Below the pieces are notes generated by a model. The model searched no databases. It was not told the origin of the DNA and saw only the letters and a list, made by a program, of their open reading frames with translations. From the NCBI GenBank assembly GCA_963580285.1, contig OY757026.1:49761143-49825142 (forward strand): 64,000 nucleotides of DNA. The letters are read 5' to 3'. A program made the position numbers and the translations under genes. Source of the stretch: Lucinisca nassula (Eukaryota; Mollusca; Bivalvia; Lucinida; Lucinidae). Positions 10,551-21,928 of the stretch are shown piece by piece (position 1 is the stretch's first letter; each line of letters begins with the position of its first letter).

Positions 10551-11748
10551 TTTCAAAAAAGTATATCTCCGGGACCAGTGGGCCAATCTTGATCAAATTT
10601 CATGTGAAGCATTATCAGGTAGGGGGAAAGGCTGCATACTGTTTTCGGGCAGATCGGATTGGAACTCTGGTTGCCATGGCAACAAATAGCTCCCATAGAC
10701 TTAACATAGGAAAAAGTTTGTCATCACTCTAGCTCCGTCAATTTTTTTCTGATTGTCTTCATTCTTGCAGATAACGAGGACAGGCATGAAATCTCGATCA
10801 AGTTCGATTTTGGGCTGAATCGGATTATTCACTCAGGAGTTACGTGCCCTTGAGCGTTAGGAAAAAGCTTGTCATCACTCTAGCTCCGTCAATTTTTTTC
10901 TGATCGACTTCATTCTTGCAGATAACGAGGACAGGCATGAAATCTCGATCAAGTTCGATTTTGGGCTGAATCGGATTATTCACTCAGGAGTTATGTGCCC
11001 TTGAGCGTTGAAAAAATTGCCTATTGACTTAACATGGGGAGAATGTTGTCATCACTGTAGCTGCTTCAATTATTTTCAGATTGGCTTTATTCTTGCAGAT
11101 AACCAGCACAGCCATGAAATCTCGGTCAAGTTCGATAACTGGCAGAATCGGATCATTCACTTAGGAGTTACCTGCCCTCGTGTGTTTTTGCATTAGGGTT
11201 AATGGGAATTTTAAAAATGTATATCTTAAAGACTACTTGGCCAACTTTGATCAAATTTCATGTGTCGCATTATTGGGCAAGTGGAAAGGCTTCATTAGGT
11301 TTTCAGGCAGATTTGAGTGGAACTCTGGTTGCCATGGCAACATCTAGCTCCCATAGACTTCACATAGGAAAAAGCTTGTCATCACTCTAGCTCCGTCAAT
11401 TTTTTTCTGATCGACTTCAATCTTGCAGATAACCAGTACAGGCATAAAATCTCGGTCAAGTTCGATTTTGGGCCGAATCAGATAATTCACTCAAGAGTTA
11501 CGTCCCCTTGAGCGTCCGAAAAATTGCCTATCGACTTAACATGGGGAAAATGTTGTCATCGTTGTAGCTAGTAACGAGGACAGGCATAAAATCTCGGTTA
11601 ATTTCGATTTTGGGCAGAATCGGAATATTGACCTCGGAGTTACATGACCTTGAGCGACAAAAAATTTGCCCATAGACTTTACATAGGGAAAATGTTGTGA
11701 CTACGATAGCGACTTGAATTTTTTTCAGATCAGCTTCAAACTTGCAGG

Positions 11749-12376
11749 TAACAAGGACAGACATAAAATCTCGTTTAAATTCGATTTTTGGCCGAATCGG
11801 ATTATTTGCCTTGGAGTTACCTGTCCTTGAGCATAAAAAAATACGTTGTGACCACGATAGCAACTTTATTTTTATTCATATCAGCTTCAAACTTGCAGGT
11901 AACGAGGACAGGCATAAAATCTCGGTTAAGTTCAATTTTGGGCTGAATCGGAATATTTGCCTTGGAGTTACGTGACCTTGAGCGACAAAAAATTTGCCCA
12001 TATACTTAATTGGGGAAAATGTTGCGACTACCATAGCGACTTGAATTTTTTTCAGATCAGCTTCAAACTTGCAGGTAACGAGGACAGACATAAAATCTCG
12101 GTTAAGTTCGATTTTGGGCCGAATCGGAATATTTGCCTTGGAGTTACCTGCCCTTGAGCATAAAAAAATACGTTGTGACCACGATAGCAACTTTATTTTT
12201 ATTCATATCAGCTTCAAACTTGCAGGTAACGAGGACAGGCATAAAATCTCGGTTAAGTTCGATTTTGGGCCGAATCGGAATATTGACCTCGGAGTTACGT
12301 GACCTTGAGAGACAAAAAAATTTGCCCATAGACTTAACGTAGGGAAAATGTTGTGACAGAAATAGCGACTTGAATT
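11749..12376. repeat. Higher-order tandem repeat (151+176 bp)
   Basis: The block taacgaggacag (taacaaggacag at 11749) begins near 11749, 11900, 12076 and 12227. Spacings of 151, 176 and 151 bp mean the true unit is a dimer of about 327 bp. The same alternation starts at 10772, 10923 and 11100. Confidence 0.85.
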
Positions 12377-12995
12377 TTTAGCTCACCTGAGCCAAAGGCT
12401 CCAGTGAGCCGATAGTATACCAAGGCTCCGGAGTCCGTCGTCTGTCGTCCGTCCATCCGTCGTCCACACTTTCAATGAAGCATATCTCAGAAGGCAGTCG
12501 ACCAATCTTGTTTAAATTTTATGTGTAGCACCATTGGGCAAAGGGAAAGGCTGCATTAGGTTTTGGAGCTAGTCTGGTTCATTTGTTCCTTCATTCTTCT
12601 TTCTCTCCATATAGAGATAATAGACCAATGTTAAATTTTTAATCAAAGATTTCTCAGGAACTATAAAAGCTAGAAGCATCAAATTTGGTATTCAATAGAA
12701 TAATGATGACTTATTTTGTGTAAGAGACATTGGGCTGTCTCAGCTTATTTGTTCATCTGTTCTTTCATTCTTCTTTCTCTCCATTTTGACCAATGTTAAA
12801 TTTTCGTCAAAGATTTCTCAGGAACTATAGAAGCTAGAAGTCTCAAACTTGGAATGCAATGCAATAATCATGACTTATATCCTGTAAGGGTCAATGGGCT
12901 GGATTCTATTAGCAGATTTAGTAGTCAAGTCTGTGAATTGTTAAAACTTAAGTTCCTCAGGTGAGCGGTTTAGGCTCATTGAGCCTCTTGTTTCG
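12377..12995. mobile_element. Family-L element 2, both ends present
   Basis: Left end ttttagctcacctgagcc; right end cctcaggtgagcggtttagg followed by an aggctcattgagcct hairpin. Inside are two ~165-bp units (tcattcttctttctctcc ... ctcaggaactata). Non-coding. Confidence 0.7.
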
Positions 12996-13052
12996 TTAAC
13001 GACTCACCATTTTTCGATTAAAATTACTCCATAATCCGAATTTTCTAAAACC

Positions 13053-13092
13053 AAAAAAAAAAACAAAAAAAAAAAACACACACACACACATG
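13053..13092. repeat. Poly-A / ca microsatellite
   Basis: A-rich tract running into (ca)n. Confidence 0.9.
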
Positions 13093-13224
13093 AAACCACT
13101 TCTAGCGCTGATTATGTTCTACAATAGATATTTTCTTGTTTATGAATTTTCTCCACTTGCTTTAATTTATCCGCTGAAATAATATTAAATCATAACGATA
13201 AAAACCGAAGTATGTAACTCCGAA

Positions 13225-13262
13225 CAAATCAAAATGGCGGCTGCTGACGTCAGCTCGATCGT
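13225..13262. promoter_or_regulatory. YY1 / CRE-like promoter segment
   Basis: Contains aaaatggcggc, the core of the metazoan YY1 promoter motif, followed 5 bp later by a full palindromic CRE, tgacgtca. Both motifs are typical of transcription start regions of housekeeping genes. They are not part of any repeat recognised here. The orientation allows transcription leftward, toward the minus-strand exon at 10.2 kb. No start codon is assigned. Confidence 0.4.
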
Positions 13263-13442
13263 CCTTAGTTAACGTCATTTATATACTCAAAGGAAGCACA
13301 TTTGAAAGTCCTATGGCGAACTTGCGCAAACTCGCCAGAGTCTCTGTTAAGCTCCTCATGTGACTAGTACTTTCATTGCTATATGTTGGTCCATTTGCCT
13401 TATAAGGGGTGTCAGGCCGATTTTTTTTATATTTTTTTTTTC

Positions 13443-13556
13443 GTGTTTATTCTATTTTTGAAGGAAAATTCTGTTAGCAAATAGTGTAGGCACTGATCAG
13501 TCATAGCGTTCTGCGGCGTCTGATCTGGGCCTGCACTATTTGCCAAGGTACCTCTT
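13443..13556. repeat. Hairpin remnant with gatcag core
   Basis: Left arm gcaaatagtgtaggcactgatcag pairs loosely with ctgatctgggcctgcactattt. This is a variant of the core shared by MITE-G, H and J. Confidence 0.6.
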
Positions 13557-13620
13557 TAGGGGTTGACCACCAACGTTGATTTAACGTCGGCAAGTACAGT
13601 CACGTTAACTTACGTACTCG

Positions 13621-13914
13621 TTTGTTTGTTTGTTTGATTGATTTTAGGTTTAACGTCCCCGTCCACACTGTAAAGGTCATTTCCAATGTTCTGGGGCTTT
13701 TACCCGACATTGAGATGAAATGACATCTCAACCCCTGCCGCCAAATGAAACCTTAGGGTTTATAAGCATGGACGGGCAGACGCGCACCGCCTTGCCTGGG
13801 CAGGCTTAGATCCTCTAAGAGGATTACCAGTACTGGTGTGCGGGTCGGTTTCAGCTCTGCGTGAAAGTATCATGCAGCCCATCTATTTCTTCAAGCCCCA
13901 ATGGGCGGGGCCGT
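13621..13914 (-). mobile_element. SINE-A copy
   Basis: Minus-oriented, so the tail reads gtttgtttgtttgattg at the left. TSD acttacgtactcg at 13608-13620 versus acttatgtactcg at 13915-13927, one mismatch. Confidence 0.9.
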
Positions 13915-14101
13915 ACTTATGTACTCGTATTTACATTCCAAATAACCTGCATTCACCGTCATAACTTTGCCAAAATGTTTTGACCGTTGTAGCTCTCGCT
14001 ACAACCTACTATATAAGCTTCTAAAAGCAGATTTAGTCTGACTTTCAGGTGATCTTAATAGCGGAATTTTACTGTATATCAAACAAATAATATAAATATA
14101 C

Positions 14102-14335
14102 GGAGTGGCTATTTGCAGTCAACTGCAAATAGCCAAAAAACGTTAAAATGGCTATTTGCAGTCAACTGCAGATAGCCAAAAAACGTTAAAATGGCTATTT
14201 GCAGTCAACTGCAAATAGCCAGAAAACGTTAAAATGGCTATTTGCAGTCAACTGCAGATAGCCAAAAAACGTTAAAATGGCTATTTGCAGTTGACTGCAA
14301 ATAGCCAGAAAACGTTAAAATGGCTATTTGCAGTC
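14102..14335. repeat. 43-bp palindromic tandem array, copy 1
   Basis: Units start near 14107, 14150, 14193, 14236, 14279 and 14322, an exact 43-bp period. Each unit holds two complementary 13-bp arms (ggctatttgcagt ... actgcaaatagcc) with a 2-nt loop (ca or tg), plus an invariant cgtt-centred spacer. Single-base variants sit in the arms (gcaaat/gcagat). A related array lies at 21.9 kb in inverse orientation. Confidence 0.95.
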
Positions 14336-14465
14336 ATTCTATTAGCGTTAGAAAAGCCACCTGGAGATGTTCAAAATATTTTAAAATGGAAGGGGCCTCT
14401 GCGGCCTAGTAGTTAATTAGAGCTCTGACTATTAATCATTAAGACTCTCGCCGTTATGGCTATGT

Positions 14466-14745
14466 TTGTTTGATTTGATGTTTTACGTGCTCTGCAACAC
14501 TATTTAGGACATTTTAGAGACGTTACTTCCATTTTTGTGCGACTTTTTCCACAGATTGAGACGTAAAGACATCTCAAGCCCATGTCACCTATAGGGCCTA
14601 GGACGCACCGACTCGCACCACTTGGCCTTAGCAGGCTTAGTTCTTCTAAACGGTTTACCAGTACTCATATGCAGGCAGTTTCTGCTCTGGATGGAAGCAT
14701 CATGCAGCCAATCTATTTCTCCAAGCTGCGATGGCCGGGGACTAT
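14466..14745 (-). mobile_element. Diverged SINE-A copy
   Basis: Recognisable blocks from gtttgtttgatttgatg to caagctgcgatggcc, but with many substitutions; an old copy. A possible short TSD (atggctat) is weak. Confidence 0.8.
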
Positions 14746-15085
14746 AAAATGGCTATATAGAGTCTATATTTTGTGTGAACATATGACACCTATAGTTTTA
14801 AATCACATATTGTTGCCATTTTTGTTGCACTGTTTAGCAATGTTCTCTGCTTATTTAAATGTAATATCTAATTTGTAAAACCCATGAGAGGTTGGTGGGG
14901 AGTGGGGGCGGGCGGGGGTGAGGCAAAGGTGACGTGTGTCTTGCGTCACTTGGGCGTCCATCTGATATTGGCTTACAGTTGGTTAAGATAATGGTAGAGA
15001 GGGTATGATGTTATTTCTTCTAATGATGTTTTTTCTTCTGTTTCTACACTTCCATTCGTTTTCCTCTTACTCCTCCGTCTCTCAT

Positions 15086-15258
15086 GGTCGGCAAGTCATT
15101 TCATCTCAATGTCGCCGGGTAAAAGTCCCAAAAACTTGGAAGCAACGCCTCCAAAAGACCTAAATGGTGTTGACTTGGACGTTAAACCTCAGTTCAAACA
15201 AACAAATGACCCGCCTCCGCCCATAGGGGCTTCGAGAAATAGAATGCGCTGCATGGTG
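15086..15258 (+). mobile_element. Two SINE-A fragments
   Basis: 15086-15205 is the 3' third, with its caaacaaa tail. It is followed at once by the 5' head of another copy (15206-15258, cgcccataggggcttc). Confidence 0.75.
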
Positions 15259-15374
15259 TACACCAGGCACTCATTGTGCCGGTAACGTCTAAGTAACGTC
15301 GATGCAACGTAGTGGCAAACACTCACTATAAATTGAACGGGCGTGGTGTGGTATTTAACCATTATCATGCTGGA

Positions 15375-15465
15375 CAAGTCAACCCTACCTTTGCAAACAA
15401 TATATATTCAGATCAGGAAGCTATCTGATCAGGATCTACAGTGTCTCTCATGAAGAAGTGAACTG
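15375..15465. repeat. gatcag-core hairpin fragment
   Basis: tatattcagatcagg ... ctgatcaggatctacagtgt, the same module as the 17.2-kb duplication. Confidence 0.6.
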
Positions 15466-15486
15466 AACCAGTGCTTCAGCTGAAGT

Positions 15487-17053
15487 GCACGACCCGCCGG
15501 ATGCTTTTAGCTTTATGAGTGTTACCATATATGGGTATGGCGGCCATTTCGGTCATGTGTCCTGGACCTAAAACGGTTCCCCCAATAAATGCGCCTTATC
15601 GTAAGGAGCAAAAATATATCTTATACTTTAGTACTGCATTCTGAATCGTTTGCAGGATAAAATGCATTCTCACTTTTCCAATACAAAAGCATATGTGTCA
15701 AGGTTGACCTAGGCACAAAGAATGTCAAGGTCAACCCAGGGTCACCATTTAAGCAACTTATGATGGGCCTACGTCCCAGATGCTATTTATCAAGTTTCGT
15801 GGAAACCTGCCCAGTGGTTCTGGAGAAGACTATTTTTGAAGGGTTTTTACCATATATGGCTTGGCGGTCATTTTGGTCATGTGACCTGGACCTCATGAGC
15901 AAATTTTGGTTTCCCTCATCCCATAGAGCCTCCATATGAAATTTGACTTCAATCGGCCCAACGGTTTCCGAGGAGAAGCAGTTCGAAAATTTTCACATTT
16001 TTCGCCTCGGCGAGGCTATACCATATGGAATGTAATATTTCGCAAGTTCATTGGTTAGATCTCATTGATATCTATCAGTATGCCAAAAACTGTTTAAATA
16101 TTCCAAGCGGTTAGGTCACTATCACCAATTTTTACAAACGGGTTACGGACGGACAGACAGACGGTAGCCGGACAAAATCCCCCCCGGACATAATCCCCCC
16201 CCCCCCGACAAAATCCCCCCTTTTTGTAAAGGCGGACAAAATCCCCCTCGGACAAAATCCCCCTCGCTGTATGTAAAAAATCACCATTGCTCTAAATTGT
16301 TCTAGTTGATTATCCTTCCACTACCCACAATCTATGTTTTTGAGCAGAAATATGAAAAATATTGGAATCTGTTATTGGAATATGTCAATTTTCAATATAT
16401 TTGAACAGGCATTTTTCGTAATGGTAGAGCTTCTAAAATAGAAGTGAAGGCAATTGATCAGGAATCAATACAGGTCAGGAATCTAAGATCGGTAACCTAA
16501 GTGTGCCAGGAACTGGGTTAGGTTAACTGATCATGCCAGACATAATCCTAATGGGTACACATGTACAATTACAAAAAGTTAATACAAGTATGCCCTTTTT
16601 ACTTTGATCTTACAAGCAACGTCACCAAAATGACCTATACAGTGTTGACGGGCAATAATTTCTCCATGAGCACCAATATAGCTTTGATAGTACTGCACCA
16701 AATCTGACATGGAATCTGCAGTTTTCAAAACGACAGACTGATTTTCAAAAACCAGTAATTGTGCATGTGGAGGTGTGCGGGATACTGTCCACCTTTATGA
16801 ACAGCAGGGGGGGATTATGTCCGGGGGGATTTTGTCCAGGAGGGATTTTGTCCACCTGAACAAATGTTGGGGGGGGGGGGGGGGGGGTTTGCTCGCCTTT
16901 ACAAAAAGGGGGGATTTTGTCCGGGGGGGGGGGATTATGTCCGGGGGGGATTTTGTCCTGGAATCAGACAGACTGACAGAATGACACGGTGATTTTAGGG
17001 CACTCTTAGAAAATCAACCGACTTCAGTCGGTCGCTTTTTCTGCGGGTCGTGC
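15487..17053. mobile_element. Family-M element 1, carrying an insertion
   Basis: Ends gcacgacccgc (15487-15497) and gcgggtcgtgc (17043-17053) are perfect inverted repeats. Homology with element 2 extends slightly outside on the left (ccagtgcttcagctgaag). The body has gtcatgtg/tggcggcc blocks and no transposase. Element 2 lacks the 0.8 kb between 16166 and 16960, which is therefore a later insertion. Confidence 0.85.
16166..16960. mobile_element. Element N: ggacaaaatccccc inverted-repeat insertion
   Basis: Left end has several ggacaaaatcccccc units; right end has the complement, ggggggattttgtcc, several times. It splits the cagacaga tract of family-M element 1. Inside are a MITE-F half (16318-16424) and a SINE-A scrap (16612-16655), so it is composite. 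Long g and c runs make the exact sequence uncertain. Confidence 0.75.
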
Positions 17054-17156
17054 AATGAATACAGTAAATGGAGAAATGTCATTTTTTGATATTCTGCAAT
17101 GGGCGTGGCTAAATTAATTGTAATTGTTGTGGTATTTAACACTTATTATGTTTTTA

Positions 17157-17305
17157 AGACAAACGCTTCCTTTGCTAACAATGTTGATTCAGATCAGGAA
17201 GTCATCTGATCAGGATCTGCAGTGTTTGTTATGAATTTGTGGCAAACAATGTCGATTCAGATCAGGAAGTCATCTGATCAGGATCTGCAGTGTTTGTTAT
17301 GCATT
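17157..17305. repeat. Recent ~73-bp tandem duplication of a gatcag hairpin
   Basis: The block from gattcagatcaggaagtc to gatctgcagtgtttgttatg occurs twice with one or two differences, each copy being a hairpin. Confidence 0.85.
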
Positions 17306-17455
17306 TTTGAATAGAATGCAGAAAACCATTTTTTTAAATAATGTACGGGCTGCATATACTGGGTGATATAAATTTTCACTGAAAATTTAAAGCCTTTGTT
17401 TTAATTTGTAGAGGCAATATTCCCTCGTTGTGTCATTATATTTTTCTCAACTGTT

Positions 17456-17690
17456 TTAACCCCTTAAGATGCCAATCGCAACAATTGTCATCTGAGTTGC
17501 TGTGTGCTGATTACATTAAAAAGTTAGTGTTTAAACAGTGTGGATCCAGATCAAACTGCTGGGAACAATCTGATCGGGGTCCACACTGTTTGCTTGTATG
17601 CCTAAATATTCTTTTAGACTGCACAAATGTGAAATAGATGAGATACGCAGACGACATTTTCAGATGCAGTTTTTCTTAGCACCTCAAGTG
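17456..17690. mobile_element. MITE-G copy (diverged)
   Basis: Ends ttttaaccccttaagatgcc and gcagacgacattttcagatg. The central hairpin is aaacagtgtggatccag / ggtccacactgtttgc. Orientation reversed relative to the 53.5-kb copy. Confidence 0.75.
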
Positions 17691-18059
17691 TTGAATTAAT
17701 AAATGTCATCAATAGGATTATAATATCTTTCAATAGGATTAAAATAGACATGCGGTCAACATTACAGCCCCCGGGGGTCTCCACACGCCTTTATACAAAC
17801 ACGATTGTATATGAACCACACCATGAGAAAAACTGTCTTTCAAATCTGTTCAAATACCATGTACTGATTATGCATAAAGAGTTTCCTATTTTCCTGTGTG
17901 AGCCATATTAAAGAAACCACCGAAAGAAAAGATTTATCATTACATCATGGACTGGCTCATATTTACAGAATTTGAATTTTGACATGCACGTTTATATCAC
18001 ACATATATTGAAACTTTTACCACCAAAAAGTGGAAGTTTTCAGATACTAATTTTTTATA

Positions 18060-18175
18060 TCTTTCATACTCCTGCTCGAAACATAAAATTGTAGGAACTC
18101 GTTAGAACCGCCTCGGCGAGGCGGCTCTAATAAGGACCCACAATATATGTTTTGACTAGAAGTAAGAAAAATAAT
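18060..18175. mobile_element. MITE-F central hairpin
   Basis: actcgttagaaccgcctcgg / cgaggcggctctaataagga, with flanks tttctgctcga-like. Outer hairpins absent. Confidence 0.75.
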
Positions 18176-18593
18176 GTATCAATACAAACTAGAAGAAAAA
18201 GAAACAAATTACACTGAAAGAAAATATATTCTGCTACTGTAGGGGCTTGTACGATAGCGAAATGATACAGTGTTGCCAGTGCTCCTTGGGTCAAAATTGG
18301 CTACGCCCATGGGCCTAGTAGCTACCATAGACTTAAAATGGAAAAAAAAAAATAAAATTGAAAAAAAAAAAAAATCAAAAATCTTCTTCTCTGAAACCAT
18401 AAGGCCCAGAGCTTAGGTATTTAGCATGTAGCAACGTCGAGTATTCGTCTACATGAATCCTGCCAATCATGCCCCTGGGATCCAAATTGGCCAAATCCTG
18501 TGACCCCTTAACTCCAATAAACTTATAATGGAAAAAAGCTTTAAAATCTTCTTCTCTGAAACCATGAAGTACAGACCTTAGACATTTAGTATA

Positions 18594-19875
18594 CGATATT
18601 GCACGACCCGCAGAAAAAGCGACCGACTGAAGTCGGTTGATTTCTAAGAGTGCCCTAAAATCACCGTGTCATTCTGTCAGTCTGTCAGTCTGTCTGTCCG
18701 TCCGTAACCCGTCCAGGTCACATGACTAAAATGGCCGCCAAGCCATATATGGTCTGTCTGTCTGTCCGTCCATAACCCGTTTGTGAAAATTGGTGATAGT
18801 GACTTAACCGCTTGGAATATTTAAACAATTTTTGGCATACTGATAGATATCAATGAGATCTAACCAATAAACTTGCGAAATATTACATTCCATTTAGTAT
18901 AGCCTCGCCGAAGCGAAAAATGTGAAAATTTTAGAGCTGCTTCTTCTCGGAAACCATTGGGCCGATTGAAGTCAAATTTCATATGGAGCCTCTATGGGAT
19001 TGGGGAAACCAAAATTTGCTCATGGGGTCCAGGTCACATGACCAAAATGGCCGCCAAGCCATATATGGTAAAAACCCTTCAAAAATAGTCTTCTCCAGAA
19101 CCACTGGGCAGGTTTCCACGAAACTTGATAAATAGCATTTGGGACGTAGGCCCATCATAAATTGCTTCAATGGTGACCCTGGGTTGACCTTGACCTTCTT
19201 TGTGCCTAGGTCAAACTTTGACACATATGCTTTTGTTGGAATATTTAAACAATTTTTGGCATACTGATAGATATCAATAAGATCTAACCAATAAACTTGC
19301 GAAATATTACATTCCATTTAGTATAGCCTCGCAGAGGCGAAAAATGTGAAAATTTTCGAACTGCTTCTTCTCGGAAACCGTTGGGCCGATTGAAGTCAAA
19401 TTTCATATGGAGCCTCTATGGGATGGGGGAAACCAAAATTTGCTCATGGGGTCAAGGTCACATGACCAAAATGGCCGCCAAGCCATATATGGTAAAAACC
19501 CTTCAAAAATAGTCTTCTCCAGAACCACTGAGCAGATTTCCACGAAACTTAATAAATAGCATCTGGGATGTAGGCCCATCATAAATTGCTAAAATGGTGA
19601 CCCTGGGTTGACCTTGACCTTCTTTGTGCCTAGGTCAAACTTTGGCACATATGCTTTTGTATTGGAAAAGTGAGAATGCATTTTATCCTGCAAACGATTC
19701 AGAATACAGTTCTAAAGTATAAGATATATTTTTGCTCCTTACGATAAGGCGCATTTATTGGGGGAACCGTTTTAGGTCCAGGTCACATGACCAAAATGGC
19801 CGCCATACCCATATATGGTAACACTCATAAAGCTAAAAGCATCCGGCGGGTCGTGCACTTCAGCTGAAGCACTGG
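18594..19875. mobile_element. Family-M element 2
   Basis: Inverted relative to element 1. Inner termini gcacgacccgc at 18601-18611 and gcgggtcgtgc at 19846-19856. A 9-bp direct repeat, tttagtata, flanks it at 18585-18593 and 19876-19884. A 9-bp duplication is usual for Mutator-like elements; that class is an inference. No transposase is present. Confidence 0.8.
18813..19658. repeat. 423-bp tandem duplication inside family-M element 2
   Basis: Two consecutive units both start ggaatatttaaacaattt and run through gaaaccattgggcc-like and agtcttctccagaacc blocks with few differences. Element 1 has the unit once, so the duplication arose in this copy or its immediate source. A 112-codon minus-strand frame here is a repeat shadow. 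Confidence 0.85.
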
Positions 19876-20039
19876 TTTAGTATAGTATAGCAACATAAAA
19901 TGGTCGCCTACATAAATCCTGCCAAACATGCCCTTTGGGACAAAATTGGCCACGCCCCAAAGCTCATTAGCTCCTATTGACTTACACAGGAAAAAAAGTT
20001 CAAACATCTTCTCGGAAACCATAAGGCCGAGAGCTTAGA

Positions 20040-20465
20040 TTTTTAGCTCACCTGACCGAAGGTTCGAATATGGGTCCTGTTGGGTCAAAAAGTCGGTCAG
20101 TAGATCAACCTTGTTAACACTCTAGAGGCCACAGTTTTGGTCCAAATATCATTCGACTTGCCCAGAATGATCCTCATAATAATATCTAGGTCAAGTTCGA
20201 ATATGAGTCATGTCGGGTCAAAAGTAGGTCAGTAGGTCAAATCATAGAAAAACTTTGTTAACACTCTAGAGGCCGCAATTTCAATCTAATCATCATCAAC
20301 CTTGCTCAGAATGATCATCTTGACAATATCTAGGTCAATTTTAAATATGGGTCATGTGGGGGTCAAAAAGTAGGTCAGTAGGTAAAATCATAGAAAAACC
20401 TTATTAGCACTCTAGAGGCCACAGTTTTTGGTCCAATCATCATCAAACTTGCTCAGAATTATAAT
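20040..20465. repeat. Family-L terminus and tandem units
   Basis: Begins tttttagctcacctgacc, then three ~140-bp units with gggtcaaaaagt, taggtcagtaggtc and ctctagaggccaca. Confidence 0.75.
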
Positions 20466-20514
20466 ACCTTGGTCAGGAGGGGTACCTTTTACAAAGGGCA
20501 ACCCCTTGTCAACA

Positions 20515-21365
20515 TTGTTAGTTAGACTGAGTCTATTCATCTCCGTCTGTAGCACTAGGACCTGACCCTCAATGTCCACAAGGTGCCCAGATAGTGACAT
20601 ACAGGCCAGCTCTTTATCGTCAAAGGGTTCCACCCCCCAGCCCCCCCCCCCAACACACACACACCATGCGTCATTATTAGCAAGACTGAACCCGTTCATC
20701 TCTGTCTGGTGCAGTAGGACCTGACCCTCAATGTCACAAGGTGCCCAGATAGTGGCATACAAGTCAGCTCTGTATTGTCAAAGGGATCGCCCCCTCCCCC
20801 GCCTACACAGACACCATGGGTCATTGTTAGTTAGACTGAGCCCGTTCATCTCCGTCTGGTGCACTAGGACCTGACCATCAATGTCTACAAGGTGCCCTGA
20901 TAGTGACATACAAGTCAGCTCTGTATTGTCAACGTGATTCACCCCCCCCCCTCCCCCACCCCCCCCACCCCCGCACACACACCAAGAGTCATTGTTTGTT
21001 AGACTGAGCCTGTTACTAGGACCTGACCCTCAATGTGTCCACAAGATACCCATGGAGATAGTGACATACAAAGTCAGCTCTGTATCGTCAAAGGGATCCA
21101 CCCGGCCCCCTTTCACCTTCACCATGAGGCATTGTTAGTTGGACTGAGCCCGTTCATCTCCGTCGGATGCACTATGACCTGACCCTCAATGTCCAGAAGG
21201 TGCCCAGATAGTGACATACAGGTCATCTCTGTATTGTCAAATGGATGGATACCGCCCCCCCCTTGTCACCATGAGTTATTGTTAGTTAGAATGAGCCCGT
21301 TCATTTCCGTCTGGTGCACTAGGTCCTGACAGGTGCCCAGATAGTGGCATACAAGTCAGCGCTGA
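20515..21365. repeat. ~150-bp tandem array with poly-C segments
   Basis: The block cctgaccctcaatgtc or a variant recurs near 20570, 20728, 20870, 21021 and 21178, with a sixth truncated unit. Each unit has a variable poly-C stretch, then caccatg and gttagactgag blocks. Open frames across it share repeated peptides (MSLSGHLVDIEGQVL), a product of the array. Confidence 0.9.
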
Positions 21366-21640
21366 CTTCTTCCTAAAAAAGAAAACAATTTTGAAGGAAA
21401 GTTCCATGAGTGCCACTCTGACAATTTTCCAATCCAGAAAAGAATATATAGCCCTTAAAATGACTTAAGTTCCTAAATAGCTAGATTAATTTTGAAACAA
21501 TTTCACAGAAATGTTCCTTGGGCCACTGTCAGCCAAAATTGTTCAAACCGTCCACCCACCTAATATTACCTGCCATAAGGATCAGCTGAGCGATCCAGGT
21601 TCATCATGACCCTCTTATTTGAATGAAGATGATGTATATT

Positions 21641-21838
21641 TTCCTTATTTCTAGTCTAAACATAGATTGAATGTGCTCGTTAGAACAGACTAAATGAGGC
21701 GGTTCTAACGTGTACCCACAATCTATGTGTTTGCACCAAATAAGGAATGGTAATAATTACCCCTTAAACCCCGCTTTTCTCTATATAAAGTGGGGTTTAG
21801 AGGAGCCATAATTTCATGAACGTGTTAACCTGATGCGA
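21641..21838. mobile_element. MITE-F copy
   Basis: Central gctcgttagaac / gaggcggttctaacg and right-side cccttaaaccccgctttt / aagtggggtttagagg hairpins. Confidence 0.8.
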
Positions 21839-21928
21839 AGAGCACACAACGAAGACTATGAATAGACAGAGCGGATGCGCAGACTGATCTGAATCTCGAT
21901 GTGCGCACGTGTAAATGGCATGTATATA
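21839..21928. mobile_element. MITE-K right-end fragment
   Basis: agcacacaacgaagact ... cggatgcgcagactgatctg ... gtgcgcacgtgtaaat, matching the right half of the K copies. Confidence 0.65.

Larger units (their letters stand above)
10443..12376. repeat. Family-L element 1 with internal tandem repeats
   Basis: Starts with the family-L terminus tttttagctcacctgagcc and a gagccgaaggctca hairpin, then a gtcgtc-rich tract. The body is a tandem array with recurring blocks taacgaggacaggcat, aaatctcgg and gaatcgg. It runs straight into a second family-L start at 12377, so its own right terminus is lost. Many overlapping short open frames here are repeat shadows. Confidence 0.85.
18205..20038. repeat. 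Tandem-repeat host block split by family-M element 2
   Basis: Units read aaaattggctacgccc ... aatcttcttctctgaaacca ... gcttaggtatttag. They stop at 18593 and resume at 19885 after a 1.28-kb insertion. Confidence 0.7.

Noticed and set aside
14102..14335. CRISPR-like regularly spaced palindromes
   Set aside because: Spacers are identical instead of unique, the sequence is plainly eukaryotic, and a second inverted copy exists. It is a tandem palindromic satellite.
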